From Yamagishiella unicocca (taxonomy: Eukaryota > Chlorophyta > Chlorophyceae > Chlamydomonadales > Volvocaceae): 64,000 nucleotides of DNA. How positions within the stretch are numbered: position 1 is the stretch's first letter; each line of letters begins with the position of its first letter. Location: assembly GCA_003116995.1 (NCBI GenBank), contig BDSL01000026.1, positions 868,001-932,000 of the forward strand. Reading direction: 5' to 3'. The translations under genes were made by a program, and so were the position numbers. Below are positions 12,001 through 24,600 of the stretch, one piece after another. Below the pieces are notes generated by a model that did not search any database, was not told the DNA's origin, and saw only the letters and a program-made list of their open reading frames with translations.

Positions 12001-13685
12001 TCGTTGCCGGGGGGCGCGACTTTCGAGGATAATTGTCAGGCAGCCTGCGCGACTTTGGAAAATCTGTGAGACGACCTTGCACTGTGCCGGGATCGGTGGC
12101 AAACGCAAGCGGCGGCCAGTGGAGAGCGGAGGCGAGGTCAGCAAGGGCGGCGGCAGTGGGGAGGGGGGCAGTGAGGGGGAGGAGGATGGCGACTGGGGTA
12201 GCGAGGGGGAAGGGGGCAGCACTTAAAGTTTTCTCCTCCAGACAAAAGTAGATGCGCGGCTGCGCGAACTCAAAAACTAATTCCTTCAGGGTTGCGCGAC
12301 TTGCGGAAAATATTATAAAATTTAGGGGCGTGCGACGATTGTATAAAAGTAGGGGCTTGCAACGCCATGATGGCGGCGGCAGGCGAGCGGAGCCGCCTGG
12401 GCTTACGCGAAGCCCGACCGGGTGCAGGACATCCGGAGAATACCGGTAACCTGTATTTGTCGCAACTTAGTCAAAATCTGGGTCATGCTTGAATGCTTTT
12501 GTCACGGGTGGTAGCCCATCGGAAAACGCGAATCAGGTACCAGTCGCCCACCCGTTGCTGCGTACTGGCCCAACCGGTTCGAGAGCTTTCCCCCCAAAGC
12601 CACCTGACTACTCGATAAGCGCGGGCACACATTTGGCGATGCCGAGGGACAAAGCCTATCCCAATGGCAAGGGGTGAGGAAGAGGATTGGCCTGTGGGTG
12701 AACATACCCGTAAGGTTCGCGTTCCACATAGAAAACGCTAACCCGTCCCTACACCTTATGGCTGCCCTCTGCAATCGGTTGAAATGGAGGCTGCAAGCAC
12801 GGTGGCAGATGATGGAGGCTGCTCACCGGTGTACCCTTGCGGACGGCGGTGCCAAGTCCCGCCTGCACCTGCGCGAGAAGCTCGTGCAGCCGCTTATCGA
12901 GCACACCTGTGCCCTCCTTGGACTGTGACTGGATCAGGGGGCTGTACACGTCCTTGAGCGTGTGATACAAGCTGCTGAGCGGGGAGTGAGCCACGGTGGC
13001 CAATGCCACGCCCGCGGGGACGTCCTCGGTGCGGAGAGGTCCCGCGCGCAGTTTGGTCAGCACCACCTGTGCGGGAAGTTTACCGACGACAACGGTCACG
13101 GCAAAAGCGTCCACTACCGCTGGTCGCCATCGTTTCATACAGCATGCAATAGCACAAGTCGTTGAAAACTGTGCCGTTCCAGCTTCCTGGCAGGCCATGA
13201 CCATGCTTTCTTTGAGTGCGAAGTACTGATCGAAACCTATGCTACTTACCGAAAATTCGCAACCCTCAGAGAACTCGGCGGCGTTCGACAACTTCAGTTG
13301 CAGCTGCCCCGTGCCCAAGCCTGATACACCAGCCTGTAGCCATAACAGCAATTTAGTCAAGGTGCTGGGTGGTCCTCTATGCCCTTGCCAGTTTGGCCTG
13401 GCGCATTCCTCGGCACTCAGCATGTAAGCACGTGCAACGTCGGTGACTGCTGTTCCTTACCTGCAACGTGCTTTGTGCAGAGTCGAGGAATGATGCTATG
13501 GATCCATTCTCATCTTGTCCCAAATACGCGGCGTATTGGTCCTGTTTCGGGCAAAAATGCTTGTAACCTACTGCGCGGACCCTGAAGACATAGTTGGACA
13601 CTCGAGTCCATACCTGCTGTCCAGCCGGGGCGATTGCACAGGCAACCGTCGTCACCACAAACGTTTTGCGAGTATCGGTCGACAT
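1..13685 (-). CDS. DHC1b: Cytoplasmic dynein 2 (IFT dynein 1b) heavy chain, N-terminal part, runs off left edge
   Basis: Motor for retrograde intraflagellar transport. Exons, reading down the minus strand: 13685-13614, 13541-13461, 13333-13250, 13066-12827, 11799-11665, 11432-10935, 10667-10551, 10210-10105, 9801-9641, 9118-9065, 8265-8140, 7968-7819, 7648-7443, 7152-7017, 6776-6648, 6066-5944, 5701-5486, 5074-4940, 4629-4498, 4183-4079, 3544-3221, 3007-2831, 2479-2324, 1921-1655, 1232-1098, 538-410 and about 24-1. All phases agree, giving about 1406 residues, roughly one third of a ~4300-residue family member. The segments follow DYNC2H1 in order, for example LVLLLREVRQLQSLGF (7.5 kb), QCQKPMMLKDALDFEK (7.1 kb), RLAEKNRTLRKWHSVL (6.7 kb), HWDFQLYKALEVQY (5.7 kb) and DEKNKLLRQMAGGG (3.4 kb). 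Only the tail and start of the linker are present; the AAA motor lies outside the window. Start: ATG at 13685, whose MSTDTRK opening fits the family N-terminus. Intron 1 (72 nt) has no in-frame stop, so its removal is inferred. The last partial exon is the least certain. Confidence 0.93.
340..385. repeat. Short interspersed motif in DHC1b intron (copy 1)
   Basis: On the minus strand this reads AATCCGCGAATCCATGGCC followed by GACAA. The same core recurs in three other DHC1b introns (about 3579, 5737 and 9148), with copies in both orientations. It may be the conserved core of a short mobile or introner-like element; no terminal structure is visible. Confidence 0.55.
1978..2190. repeat. 56-57-bp tandem repeat, about 4 copies, in DHC1b intron
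   Basis: The unit contains CGGGTCTCCTCTCTCTTA and CCTACAACGGAGACCCG. Each unit therefore carries complementary ends (GGGTCTCC and GGAGACCC) that could pair as a hairpin. It lies between the exons at 2479-2324 and 1921-1655. Confidence 0.85.
3574..3606. repeat. Short interspersed motif in DHC1b intron (copy 2)
   Basis: Plus-strand copy with core TCCGCGAACCCACGGCC then GACAAA, matching the motif at 5737-5760 and, inverted, at 340-385. Confidence 0.55.
3955..4032. repeat. (CCT)n-type polypyrimidine tract in DHC1b intron
   Basis: An almost uninterrupted run of TCC/CTC triplets on the plus strand (GGA-rich in the transcript) in the intron just downstream of the exon at 4183-4079. Confidence 0.8.
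4655..4790. repeat. Degenerate ~10-bp repeat (TTTGTGAGGT-like) in DHC1b intron
   Basis: At least ten imperfect copies of GTTTGTGAGG / GTCTGTAAAG-type decamers. They lie between the exons at 5074-4940 and 4629-4498 and are T/G-rich against a GC-rich background. Confidence 0.75.
5735..5762. repeat. Short interspersed motif in DHC1b intron (copy 3)
   Basis: Core GTCCGCGAATCCACGGCC then GACAAA, in the same orientation as the copy near 3579. Confidence 0.55.
6487..6660. repeat. 39-bp tandem duplication of an exon end plus its splice donor
   Basis: The 3' end of the DHC1b exon 6776-6648 (encoding WHSVLSDK and ending ACAAG before GTGGGG) is repeated four more times at ~39-bp spacing inside the following intron. 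Each extra copy recreates an acceptor-like GAAGCAG, a 25-nt exon-like segment and a donor-like AAG/GTGGGG (GTAGGG in the last). Several alternative junctions are therefore available. Confidence 0.85.
8311..8808. repeat. 24-bp minisatellite, 20+ near-identical copies, in DHC1b intron
   Basis: The unit is about GGCAAAGTCAACACAGCG plus CGCACA, repeated with almost no divergence for ~495 bp between the exons at 9118-9065 and 8265-8140. The 24-bp period keeps frames open (8-residue peptide repeats), but the array lies wholly within an intron. Copies are contiguous with no spacers. Confidence 0.95.
9145..9172. repeat. Short interspersed motif in DHC1b intron (copy 4, partial)
   Basis: Contains AATCCGCGAATCCATACGG, matching the first two thirds of the motif at 340-385; the GACAA end is lost. 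Confidence 0.45.
9434..9550. repeat. 29-bp tandem repeat, 4 copies, in DHC1b intron
   Basis: The unit CAGCAAACGCCCCGTCACAC followed by CGATCCATT recurs with one or two substitutions, between the exons at 9801-9641 and 9118-9065. Confidence 0.85.
11800..12826. other. Largest DHC1b intron (about 1.0 kb)
   Basis: Separates exons 13066-12827 and 11799-11665. The middle (about 11940-12360) is AT-richer than its surroundings and repeats GCGCGACTT with flanking A/T runs (about 12015, 12048, 12295). This suggests an old insertion, but no ORF, terminal repeat or target duplication is visible. Confidence 0.4.
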
Positions 13686-13740
13686 TGTGCTCGGCCCCAG
13701 CGCCGGGCCTTAGAAATAGATGGAACGTGATAAATCTGAG

Positions 13741-13750
13741 GTTATATATG
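13741..13750 (-). promoter_or_regulatory. Possible TATA-like element upstream of DHC1b
   Basis: A TATATAAC string on the minus strand about 55-60 nt upstream of the DHC1b ATG. Position relative to any transcription start is unknown, so this is weak evidence. Confidence 0.25.
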
Positions 13751-16191
13751 ATTCCACAATGATATAAGGACTATTGGGTTGCTGCGCTGCTGCCGGCCCA
13801 ACTTGGCTCACGTTCACGCATCAGACAGCAGCAAGGTGTCATCAATTCACATAGAGTCCTGGGCATATGGATGTATTGGAAGGTTACAACGTGACTTTCT
13901 TAATTGACACTGGTTATAGATGCCGTACTATGTCGGTTGGCCAACCTTTCAAGTAATCAGCACGCTAAGATTGTCGGCAGGAAGTTGAAAGTATACTTCT
14001 CCTTTAACACGCATGGAAGTGCCATCACCATTGCTCGCGTGGCTGACAATACCACTGGCATCTAAAGAAAGCTTGAAGGGATGCTGCGTGACCCCTCCCG
14101 GCTAACCCCACCGTCTCCGAGCCTCTGTCCTGGACCCTCCCTAACTCGCCGCTGCATTGCGGGGACTGGTAGCTTCCTGGCGTGCGTTCCTGTGTTGTAA
14201 TGCCTCATGCAGGCCCCTTCTCGCCTAAGCCCACTGACTCCGAGCCGCTGTCCTGGACCCCCCGCGCGCTGCATTGCTGTGCCACACGGTGCTATCACAC
14301 GTTCGCAACCTTGACGGCCATCCAGTGCCTACTCACGGAGGCCGCGGGGCCTGGTAACTCCCTGGCGGCGCGCGTGGTCAGGAGTTAAGAAATGTTCTTA
14401 CAGTGCATAAATATCCTACAGGTATGCCTGCCTTGCCATGCCCGTGGTCTATGCCTGTTCGGTGCCGCCACTGTCGTACACCCCCTCGCCACTCCATAAA
14501 AAGCCGTTCGTCCGATCTATAGATACGTCGTTGGGCAGTGTCGAGAGACACCGTTGACAGGATTGGGGTGCTGGAAGAGGGGTGTGTCGCTAACCTCCAT
14601 CCAGCTGCTCAATTCTGCTTGTCCTCCGCGCACTGCAGCCAATGATCACAATGCCGCCCTAGCCTCGTTCCCTCTCTGCCTGCTTCCTGCAGTTGGACCG
14701 CCGATTTCACAAAACGACTGTAGCGTGTCGGGTGGACCACCCTCTTCAACGTCGTGGCACACGTGAGGCAGGCAGGCGGTGGCGGCGGCGGCATGTACAC
14801 TCGTCATGCCAACTCGGACTGCGTGTCAATGTCCCTCGAGCGCACCCCTCGCAAGAGGAGGACTCGGGAGTAGGAAGGCAGCGATCCGCAGGGTGAGGCG
14901 GAGGGGCAAGCAGGTCCTCGCCCGTTCCCAACCATGTTACCATAACTTGGCGCCCGCGATGAGGATGGATGCGCCAATCCGCTCTATGTGGTGTGGGCGG
15001 GACAGAGCGCCCAAGGGGCACGCGCCAGACGGGCTATGTAGGCCCACAGGTTACTCGCGCACCCTTGAGGAGGTGCAGGGGCCTGGCGGTGGAGGCCGCA
15101 AGCTTTCGGGGGCCGGGGGCCGGCGCAGTGAGCGGGTGAGCGAGTTGGGAGAGCAGCACCTGCGAGATTAGGTAGACGGTGGGGTTTTGACAGGAGGGCA
15201 GTTGCAGGTTGGTGCAAAGTATTGGCGTATTGTAACCCACCAGGCAGCACATTCACACAATGAAAGGAGCCCCCCCTCCACCCCGCCTACCTAGCTTCAC
15301 GACATCACAACCAGAGTACATTAGCGCCATTACGAGCAAGGGCACTACAGAATGACCCCTCGTATAGAGTTCCCCTTGAGCTGTGGCCCAACGAAGCCAT
15401 CCCTTGGACGGCGCGAGGAGCAACAGTACAACAGTACAACAGTTCGCTGCACACCCAGGAAAGTCCGTTGTGCACTCACCGCGCCAGGACAGCGGCCGTG
15501 GCTCCGCCACAACGTGGGCTGGGCTGCGTGCTCCAGCATTGCAGCGGCGCCGCAGCCGGCGCCCTACACGGGGGGGCGTCGGCGATCTGTGGGCGATCTG
15601 TGGACCCAACGAGTAGGCCCTCCTACCCTTGAAAGCGAGGGGCCACACCGTGCTGCACTGAGTAGGGCGGCTCTGGCGATGTCAACAGAGATGGCTACGG
15701 ATACGGCGTCGACTCCCTACCTGTTCCGGGTAGGCTGCGGCTGCCGCAGCGGCGGCGGGCATTTTGAGTCCAGAAGGCCGGGCGACAAGCCTACACGGGG
15801 ACGAGTCGACGCATCGCGTGTCGCTGGGCAGTCCAACAAAGGAGCGAGGGTCTGTATGGCTCTTTATCCATGAGGTGTGAATGGGGGGAGGGCGGAGGAG
15901 AGCGCGGGCAGAGCGCGGAAAGGGTGCCGAACACAGGTTCCGCTGCCAACCGCTCGGCTGCGGTCAGTTTAGAGCCGATTTCCAACAGAGAAGGGACCCA
16001 AAACGCTGCGCGACAGAGAAGGGGGGCAGCGCGCAACCCAGGGGCGGGAAGGAGGGCACGTGCTGGGCAACAAAGCAAGATAGTCTGCTTGCCATCACGC
16101 TTGCCTGAAGTCCCGAGAACACGGGCTGGTGGCATTCTGCCGTACAGCCTCACGCCGCAGGGCTCTACGCCCAGTTAACTACAGGCGGTAG
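13751..16191. other. Intergenic stretch without recognised gene; one diverged duplication
   Basis: Contains only short ORFs with no family resemblance. Two diverged copies of one segment (about 14088-14165 and 14212-14285, both with CTCCGAGCC and CTGTCCTGGACC) form an imperfect tandem duplication of period ~123 bp. I see no RNA gene here. Confidence 0.5.
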
Positions 16192-16387
16192 AGGCACGCT
16201 AGGGGGAACTTGCGAGTGACGTACTTGGACGATGTTTGAGGAAATCTTTCTTCCTCAATCCTTTGTGTCTTGTAATTCTAGAAATAGCCATGTGGAGCTT
16301 GGAACGAGGTAAGAAGGCTAATGAAAAACCCGCCGCATTTCATGACGATTTACAAGGGAATGGGGGGAAGACGCATTCCTTGGATAT
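16192..16387 (+). repeat. Left inverted-repeat arm
   Basis: Partner of 20675-20868. Similarity begins sharply at AGGCACGCTAGG and fades near 16387. About 196 bp with scattered substitutions and a few short indels. Confidence 0.8.
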
Positions 16388-16928
16388 TGTTAAGTGTATT
16401 TGTTCACGTAAGAGTCTGTTAATTTTGCATGTGAATGGTTATGAAAGGCGTAGCAAAGCGTGCTTGTCTTGTCTCCCTGACGTGCCGTGTGCAAGTATAG
16501 TCGCCTATGTCCGGAAGCCAGGAGAACAATAAGTAATATGAATAGCATATTCCAGGAGCCTGGGATTCATCTTAGAATGTGCATCGGAGGACTATGATGA
16601 TTACTTGATTGCCCCACGGCTGCTGGTTTGGGCATCGTCAACGTCCACGGGAGCAAGAACTGGGTTGGGCGGCGGAAGCGCGGAAGCAGTGCAACTGGCG
16701 CCTCTCTCATTCTCACCTTACTAATGTGGTGTGCGTGCGGGACAGCATCTGCGACTGCAGGCTGGTTATGCGTAGTGAATGCCCTCACCAGACGCTGCCT
16801 TGATTGCGAACGCAAAGGATAATTCACGGCAGTTGGCAGTGGAAGGCATAATTGCTGGCGCGAAGGCCTTCTTGGACACGGCCAACAGCCACTTCGTTGA
16901 GCGCCTCCAGTTGCAAGGGAGCTGAACG

Positions 16929-19451
<2,523 letters not shown>

Positions 19452-20070
19452 TGCAGGCGGCGTTGGCGGCATCTCCAGCGTCCTTCACGCAGCCACCAAG
19501 CCGAGTGTGTCCGCAGGAGCGCTGGAAGCCGTGACATGACCGCTGCTATCCTATCACTAGGAGAAAGGGAACTGCAGTGCTTGCGCGGGATGGGCGATAC
19601 GCGGCGGTATCAGGGAGCGAAGGCGATGCTGCTGGAAGCACACTCTGCTGTTTCCACGGCTGCTGCTGATCCAATCAGCGTGGGTCGACTTTGTCTGTCG
19701 AGCAGAGTTCCCTTGTCGAGCAGAAGATGGAAGAGTTGCCGGATCTGATACGAGAAATACCTCTTCACACACCTGCCGCAGTGACGGTGGGGTGAGAAGC
19801 AGCGGAGGACAGGGGGACAACAGCATCCGCATCCACTGCAGCTGCAATAGCACAACAGGGCGCCTCAGCTGTGAATGGCCGGGATATGCTCAAGCCGCTC
19901 GTCCTTGAATCGATACCAGGATCCCGCTCCCATCTGGGCCAGCGCCGTGCAGGTGATCGCCGTGCACATCCACTGCAGTCCTGGCAGCGGCAACCAAGGG
20001 ATGAGATCATAGAGGTCCCCTTGGTCAACCTAGAATGAAGGAAGAAAATCAACAAGCGTCTTTTAGACGT

Positions 20071-20415
20071 AATTGCAACCTTCTGAGAATGGTGGTGTGC
20101 GCGGTTTTGCTAGATTCGTTGACGCTGGGGGAATACAGGCTCGCGCGTTTCGAGGGTTGCTGCCAAACGGCCTCCCAACCCTGGCCCGTAGCCCCATCCG
20201 ACCCGAGGGCTCCCGTTGGCTGATTTTGAGTTACAAACACTGTCATAATAGTTGCAACCTTCTGAGAACGGTGGTGTGCGCGATTTTGCCAGATTCGTTG
20301 GGGCTGGCCAGATACGAGACCGCGCGTTTCGAGGGTTGCTGCCCGATGGCCCTCCAACCCCGGCCCAGACCTGCCCAGAGCCCCATCCGACCCGAGGGCT
20401 CCCGTTCGCTGTTAT
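20071..20415. repeat. Tandem duplication of a ~180-bp segment
   Basis: Copies at about 20071-20223 and 20250-20412 share TGCAACCTTCTGAGAA, GCGCGTTTCGAGGGTTGCTG and CCCATCCGACCCGAGGGCTC. Identity is about 85%. Non-coding as far as I can see. Confidence 0.85.
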
Positions 20416-20468
20416 TGTGCAGCCTCTGGCTATCTAGCGCGCCTTTAACCAATAAACAAAGCTTGCTT

Positions 20469-20572
20469 CATTTCCTTCGCGCTGTGTTAGGTCGCACAAG
20501 ATATTTTACTTGCATACTTTCATTTCCTTCGCGCTGTGTTAGGTCGCACAAGATATTTTACTTGCATACTTG
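20469..20572. repeat. 52-bp perfect tandem duplication
   Basis: The segment beginning CATTTCCTTCGCGCTGTG and ending TACTTGCATACTTT is present twice in a row, essentially identical and therefore recent. Confidence 0.9.
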
Positions 20573-20674
20573 CGTAAGGTACGGGTGGTCCCAGGTGTAC
20601 AGTGACAGCTCCTCCATTGTTCCATAATCTAATTAGCTTATAGGTATTAATGTTTTATCAATTGTTTTGCGAAG

Positions 20675-20868
20675 TTCCAGGCTTTGTGTCTTCTCGCCAG
20701 TCCTTTGCAACTCATCATGAAATGCGGTGCGTTTTTCATTAGCCTTCTAAGCTCGTTGCAAGCTCCATTTGGCTCAATTTAGAAATGCAAGGAACAAAGG
20801 ATTGAGAAAGAAAGAATCTCTCACACATCGTCCAAGTGCGTCACTCGGAAGTTCCCCCTAGCGTGCCT
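20675..20868 (-). repeat. Right inverted-repeat arm
   Basis: Reverse-complement partner of 16192-16387; the outer end is at TAGCGTGCCT. Confidence 0.8.
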
Positions 20869-21040
20869 GAACCCTACGAGCCCTTTGGCGGCGTAGCGCG
20901 CGTAGCAATTCTGGCGGTTCCTACGCCTGTACGACGGCCCTTCTGGAAACGTGTAGGATTGCCGAAACCAATCCTAAGCCCTATAGAAACAGGCCTATTT
21001 ATAGCTGGTTTGGACAGGTGAGGCGGGGATTGCCGTCGCG

Positions 21041-21045
21041 TTACA
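21041..21045 (-). terminator. TGTAA polyadenylation signal for the small minus-strand gene
   Basis: TTACA on the plus strand, 108 nt past the stop codon at 21153. TGTAA is the usual green-algal poly(A) signal. Confidence 0.5.
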
Positions 21046-21152
21046 GGGCGCGCAATTTGCGCGATGCAGGAATCGTTTAGCATCGTATACGAGGATAGTA
21101 AAGAGTCCGAATGAACTATCAAATGCCAAACATCCTCTTTATATCACCTAGC

Positions 21153-21548
21153 TTAATCCCACAACGCGCATTTGTCCAATTGCTCAAGGGTAAAGTGGTA
21201 GCTTGGCTTGACTGTTGGCGTGGGATTTGTTGGAACGAACTCGAGCTCCTGTAGAGCCTCCCCATTGACGACCTGTGCACAAATGGATCAATTATACGGA
21301 AAAATACTATTAACCGCGGAACTTATTCAGATGGCTTACCTTTGTTGTGCACGACAGTTGCCCTTCAACCACTGCCGGGGCGTTCACATCCAACTGGCTG
21401 AGGTCTACCTTAACTACTGCCCCCTGGTGCTCAACACGGTCCTGTCGTCAAACAAACTGTCTTTGTTAGGACATGGATACAGTGAGCAATTCCAGCACAA
21501 ACTTACGAGCACAGCTTGCACATCCGGTCCACAGATTAGCGAAGTCAT
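21153..21548 (-). CDS. Small three-exon gene, function unknown, divergent from the FUS1-like gene
   Basis: Exons 21548-21507, 21441-21340 and 21272-21153 join across two short introns (65 and 67 nt) with GTAAGT/GTAAGC donors and CAG acceptors. All junctions are phase 0. The product is 87 residues, beginning MTSLICGPDVQAVL and ending EQLDKCALWD. The ATG at 21548 is the first in frame; the frame is open a little further upstream, so an extra 5' exon is possible. A TGTAA signal follows at 21045-21041. It has no signal peptide or membrane segment, and I do not recognise the family. Its start lies only 134 bp from the ATG of the plus-strand filamin-repeat gene, implying a shared bidirectional promoter. 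Gene structure is well supported; function is unknown. Confidence 0.6.
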
Positions 21549-21682
21549 TTTCGTGTCCGCCAAACCATAATTTATTGGTCTTAAATCCAACGAGCAAGTG
21601 GCCCTTCGGCTTCCGTGGAGACGAACAGGCGCAAACACTCGTATTTCTTACGATCGGAAACGCACGTTTTTGTTTGGGAAAA
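21549..21682. promoter_or_regulatory. Candidate bidirectional promoter (134 bp)
   Basis: The gap between two divergent start codons. It is AT-richer than the flanking housekeeping regions. No specific element is claimed. Confidence 0.35.
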
Positions 21683-24600
21683 ATGTTTCATGTATGTTTA
21701 GCGATTGTTTTGGCATTTGGGACTCATCTTCGGACGTGCACTTCGCAAAATTGCTCGCCCGTCGAAGTGGGGAAGATTGTCACAACACTTTCGTCTTGTA
21801 AGTGCTTAATGATATGCTTGAGTAATCACCATGCATTCCGTTCATACCGTTCACCTCACCTCATTGATTGCAGCCAAAGAAGCCATCGCTGGACAAACAT
21901 TTTCTTTTACGGTTGAACTTTTCGGCACAAATCAGCAACCTGTATGCGATTATTACGACCCCTATTTGACAGTCGAATGTGTTGGGGATGCTGGAAAATC
22001 TTTCTGTGAACCTGGGCCTCATATTCGGCCAGTTGGGATTGGAATCTACAACGTCACCATTTTCCCGACGACGTTCTGGTGGGTGGCAAAAACGTTATGA
22101 TTCATGGGGTTGTTGAAGAACGGCAAGACGCGGCGAGTCGGAACTCTTTTGCTCAGCGCACCCATCTTTTTACCGTAATACTTGATTCCGTGCTTGCAGG
22201 ACGTCTCATCTACCTTGGCCTCCCGAACTATTATCAGCACCCTTATCAGCCGATTTCTTTACGTAAGACAAGTAATCAACAGCATTAAAGATGCTTATGA
22301 CGAATTTGCTTTGTTCTGCTACATGCAGTGGCATTACAACGGTCCATGTCAAGTACAACACGACTCATGTCCCTGGGAGCCCCTTTATGCTTAATGTGGC
22401 ACCGGCAGAAACATCAACTTCGACCTCTACCGTCGACAGCGTGGACCCCCCATTTATTCTTGCTGGGATAAAGACGACAGTGGCCAGATTTTACCAGATT
22501 ACTGATAGGTTTACAAACTGGATAAGAGGGAGAGAAATTCTGTCTAAAATACGGGTAGGTCCAGCTTGTTATGTTTAGTCTGTCCCTGTAAGCACATATT
22601 AGGAGTACCTGTTTTTTGCCACACTGCAGGTCCAATGCACATCGCCAGACGTTGTCACCGAAGTAATATGGTGGTCAAACATTTGGGTAGAGATAAGGAT
22701 GCTCTCAGATCAGGCCGGAGATTTCACATTTCAAGTTTTCCTCACCGATCATGACGGAAATGAGGAGCCCTTGAGGGTGCGAGGTGCAAATGGCCTGAGC
22801 TATTTTGGTCATTTCAAGGTCTGGCCAGGCCGACTTGATACACGGCAGTTTGTTGTTAACGGTGAGGACATTTAGACACGGCGTTAAGCAATCCAATGCA
22901 CATGCTTCACTCCGAGGGTCAGACGACTTACTGGAGCTAACTGGCGTGAGAGGGCCATAGACGGTCATACTCGCCAGTAATTTGGGTGGCTTTGAGAGTC
23001 GAGACGAGCAACCTCCTCGGTTGTACTCACGACAGCTGCATTCAGGCTTGAAATGTATCCCGATTATAGGATTTCAAGTACTAGCACTAGCACTAAAACA
23101 TTCTGGTGAGGTAGCTCCTTTTGCATGATAACACTCCAAAAAACAGCACGCTTATAACGTTGTACGTTTCGTAACTTTTTACAGTCCTAGGCCCAAACCA
23201 TTACATAGAAGCAGTGAACCGGCCTTGTTTCCTTTTTGATCTTGTTTAATCCCTGTGTGATCCTTTCCAACGTTGCGAGCAGGCTTGCCCCCTCATTCCA
23301 TCGCGGGAACTGAGCTTACACTCACTGCGCAAGCCATGGACAGATACCAGAATCCAACCTTTCTGGTGGATCCGTCGATGTTCGTGGCGCGCGTGGCACA
23401 AGAGCAGAATGCTTCCATCTTGCAGGTGAATCTCTTTAAACATGTACATAATTGGATGTTATGTATGACGGCGACACAACCCGACCGTTATCCATGCAGG
23501 TTTTTGTAAATACTTCCAAGGGCCCAGTCCAACCAGATATTCGTATGTATCTGGACACTACACGCTTGGGACGTGTAATTTGGAGCATTCACTGTTTCGT
23601 GTCCGAACAGTATCAAATTGATATCATATACCAGGTAACAAGTGTTTTATTGGCTTATTCAGGAGGAAAGCTCTTGACCAAAACTTCAAACAGGGCACAA
23701 CATCGTTTCCAATATACCAAGGCAGCTTTTCTGTCTTTCCAGCCAATCCTTCTTCGACGACAAGTGTGGTGACGATTCCCAGCATAGCTGAGGCCGGTAT
23801 TGTAGACATTGAAGCCAGCTTGCGTGACGAATGGGGCAACCCAACGGATGCGATGGAGTACTTGGCCATCATGGCCATGGACACAGGAAATGCAATGAAA
23901 ATGAGTGTATATGGACCGGTACGTGATGTTCTTCGTGGATGGGTAAGGTGAATCATACATCATTTCAGCATGCTATCGCCTGTATACAGGATCTCCGAGA
24001 CAGCAAGACGCTATCTTATTCGGCAGTATTGACTGTTACAGGCGTCTATAGCATCATGGCTCAATTGGATGGTATAGCAATAAAGGTATGGAGGCATCTA
24101 TTGCTTGAGCAATGGCCGCTGTTCCTATTACTGAGCGGGCGCTACATAGGAAGCAATTCTTACGATGGGGGACCGCACTGTCACGGGCCAGTGCGCCAAA
24201 CGTGAACACGTAATTCGCCGGCCTGTCCCCTACATGCCTTCTCTCCAAGCACCCTATCCTCACTGGGGTTTGGGTTGTTTCCCCTGGGGATCCGCCAGAG
24301 AACGCCATAGCCAGGACAAATGCGCTGCCATTTCCTTAACAGGTACATAATGTTACCATTGAGCCTCAAGTGAAGCTGAGCCTCTTTAGGAGCCAAGTAA
24401 CAGGATATGGCGCGGGAGCTCCAGTCATCGGGGAGCAACTTAGTGATGCTACACCAGTTTTTGCTGGTGCGCAAGGGCACCAGAATTCATTTGCGTGCAA
24501 CACTTTAAAATCACTGTCTTGTGCGCAAGGGCACCAAAATTCATTTGCGTGCAACATTTTAAAATCACTGCCTCTACCCAACTCATTCATGAGTGCAGGT

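Noticed and set aside
21414..21638. Start of the small minus-strand gene at 21638
   Set aside because: That codon is GTG; the first ATG in frame is at 21548.
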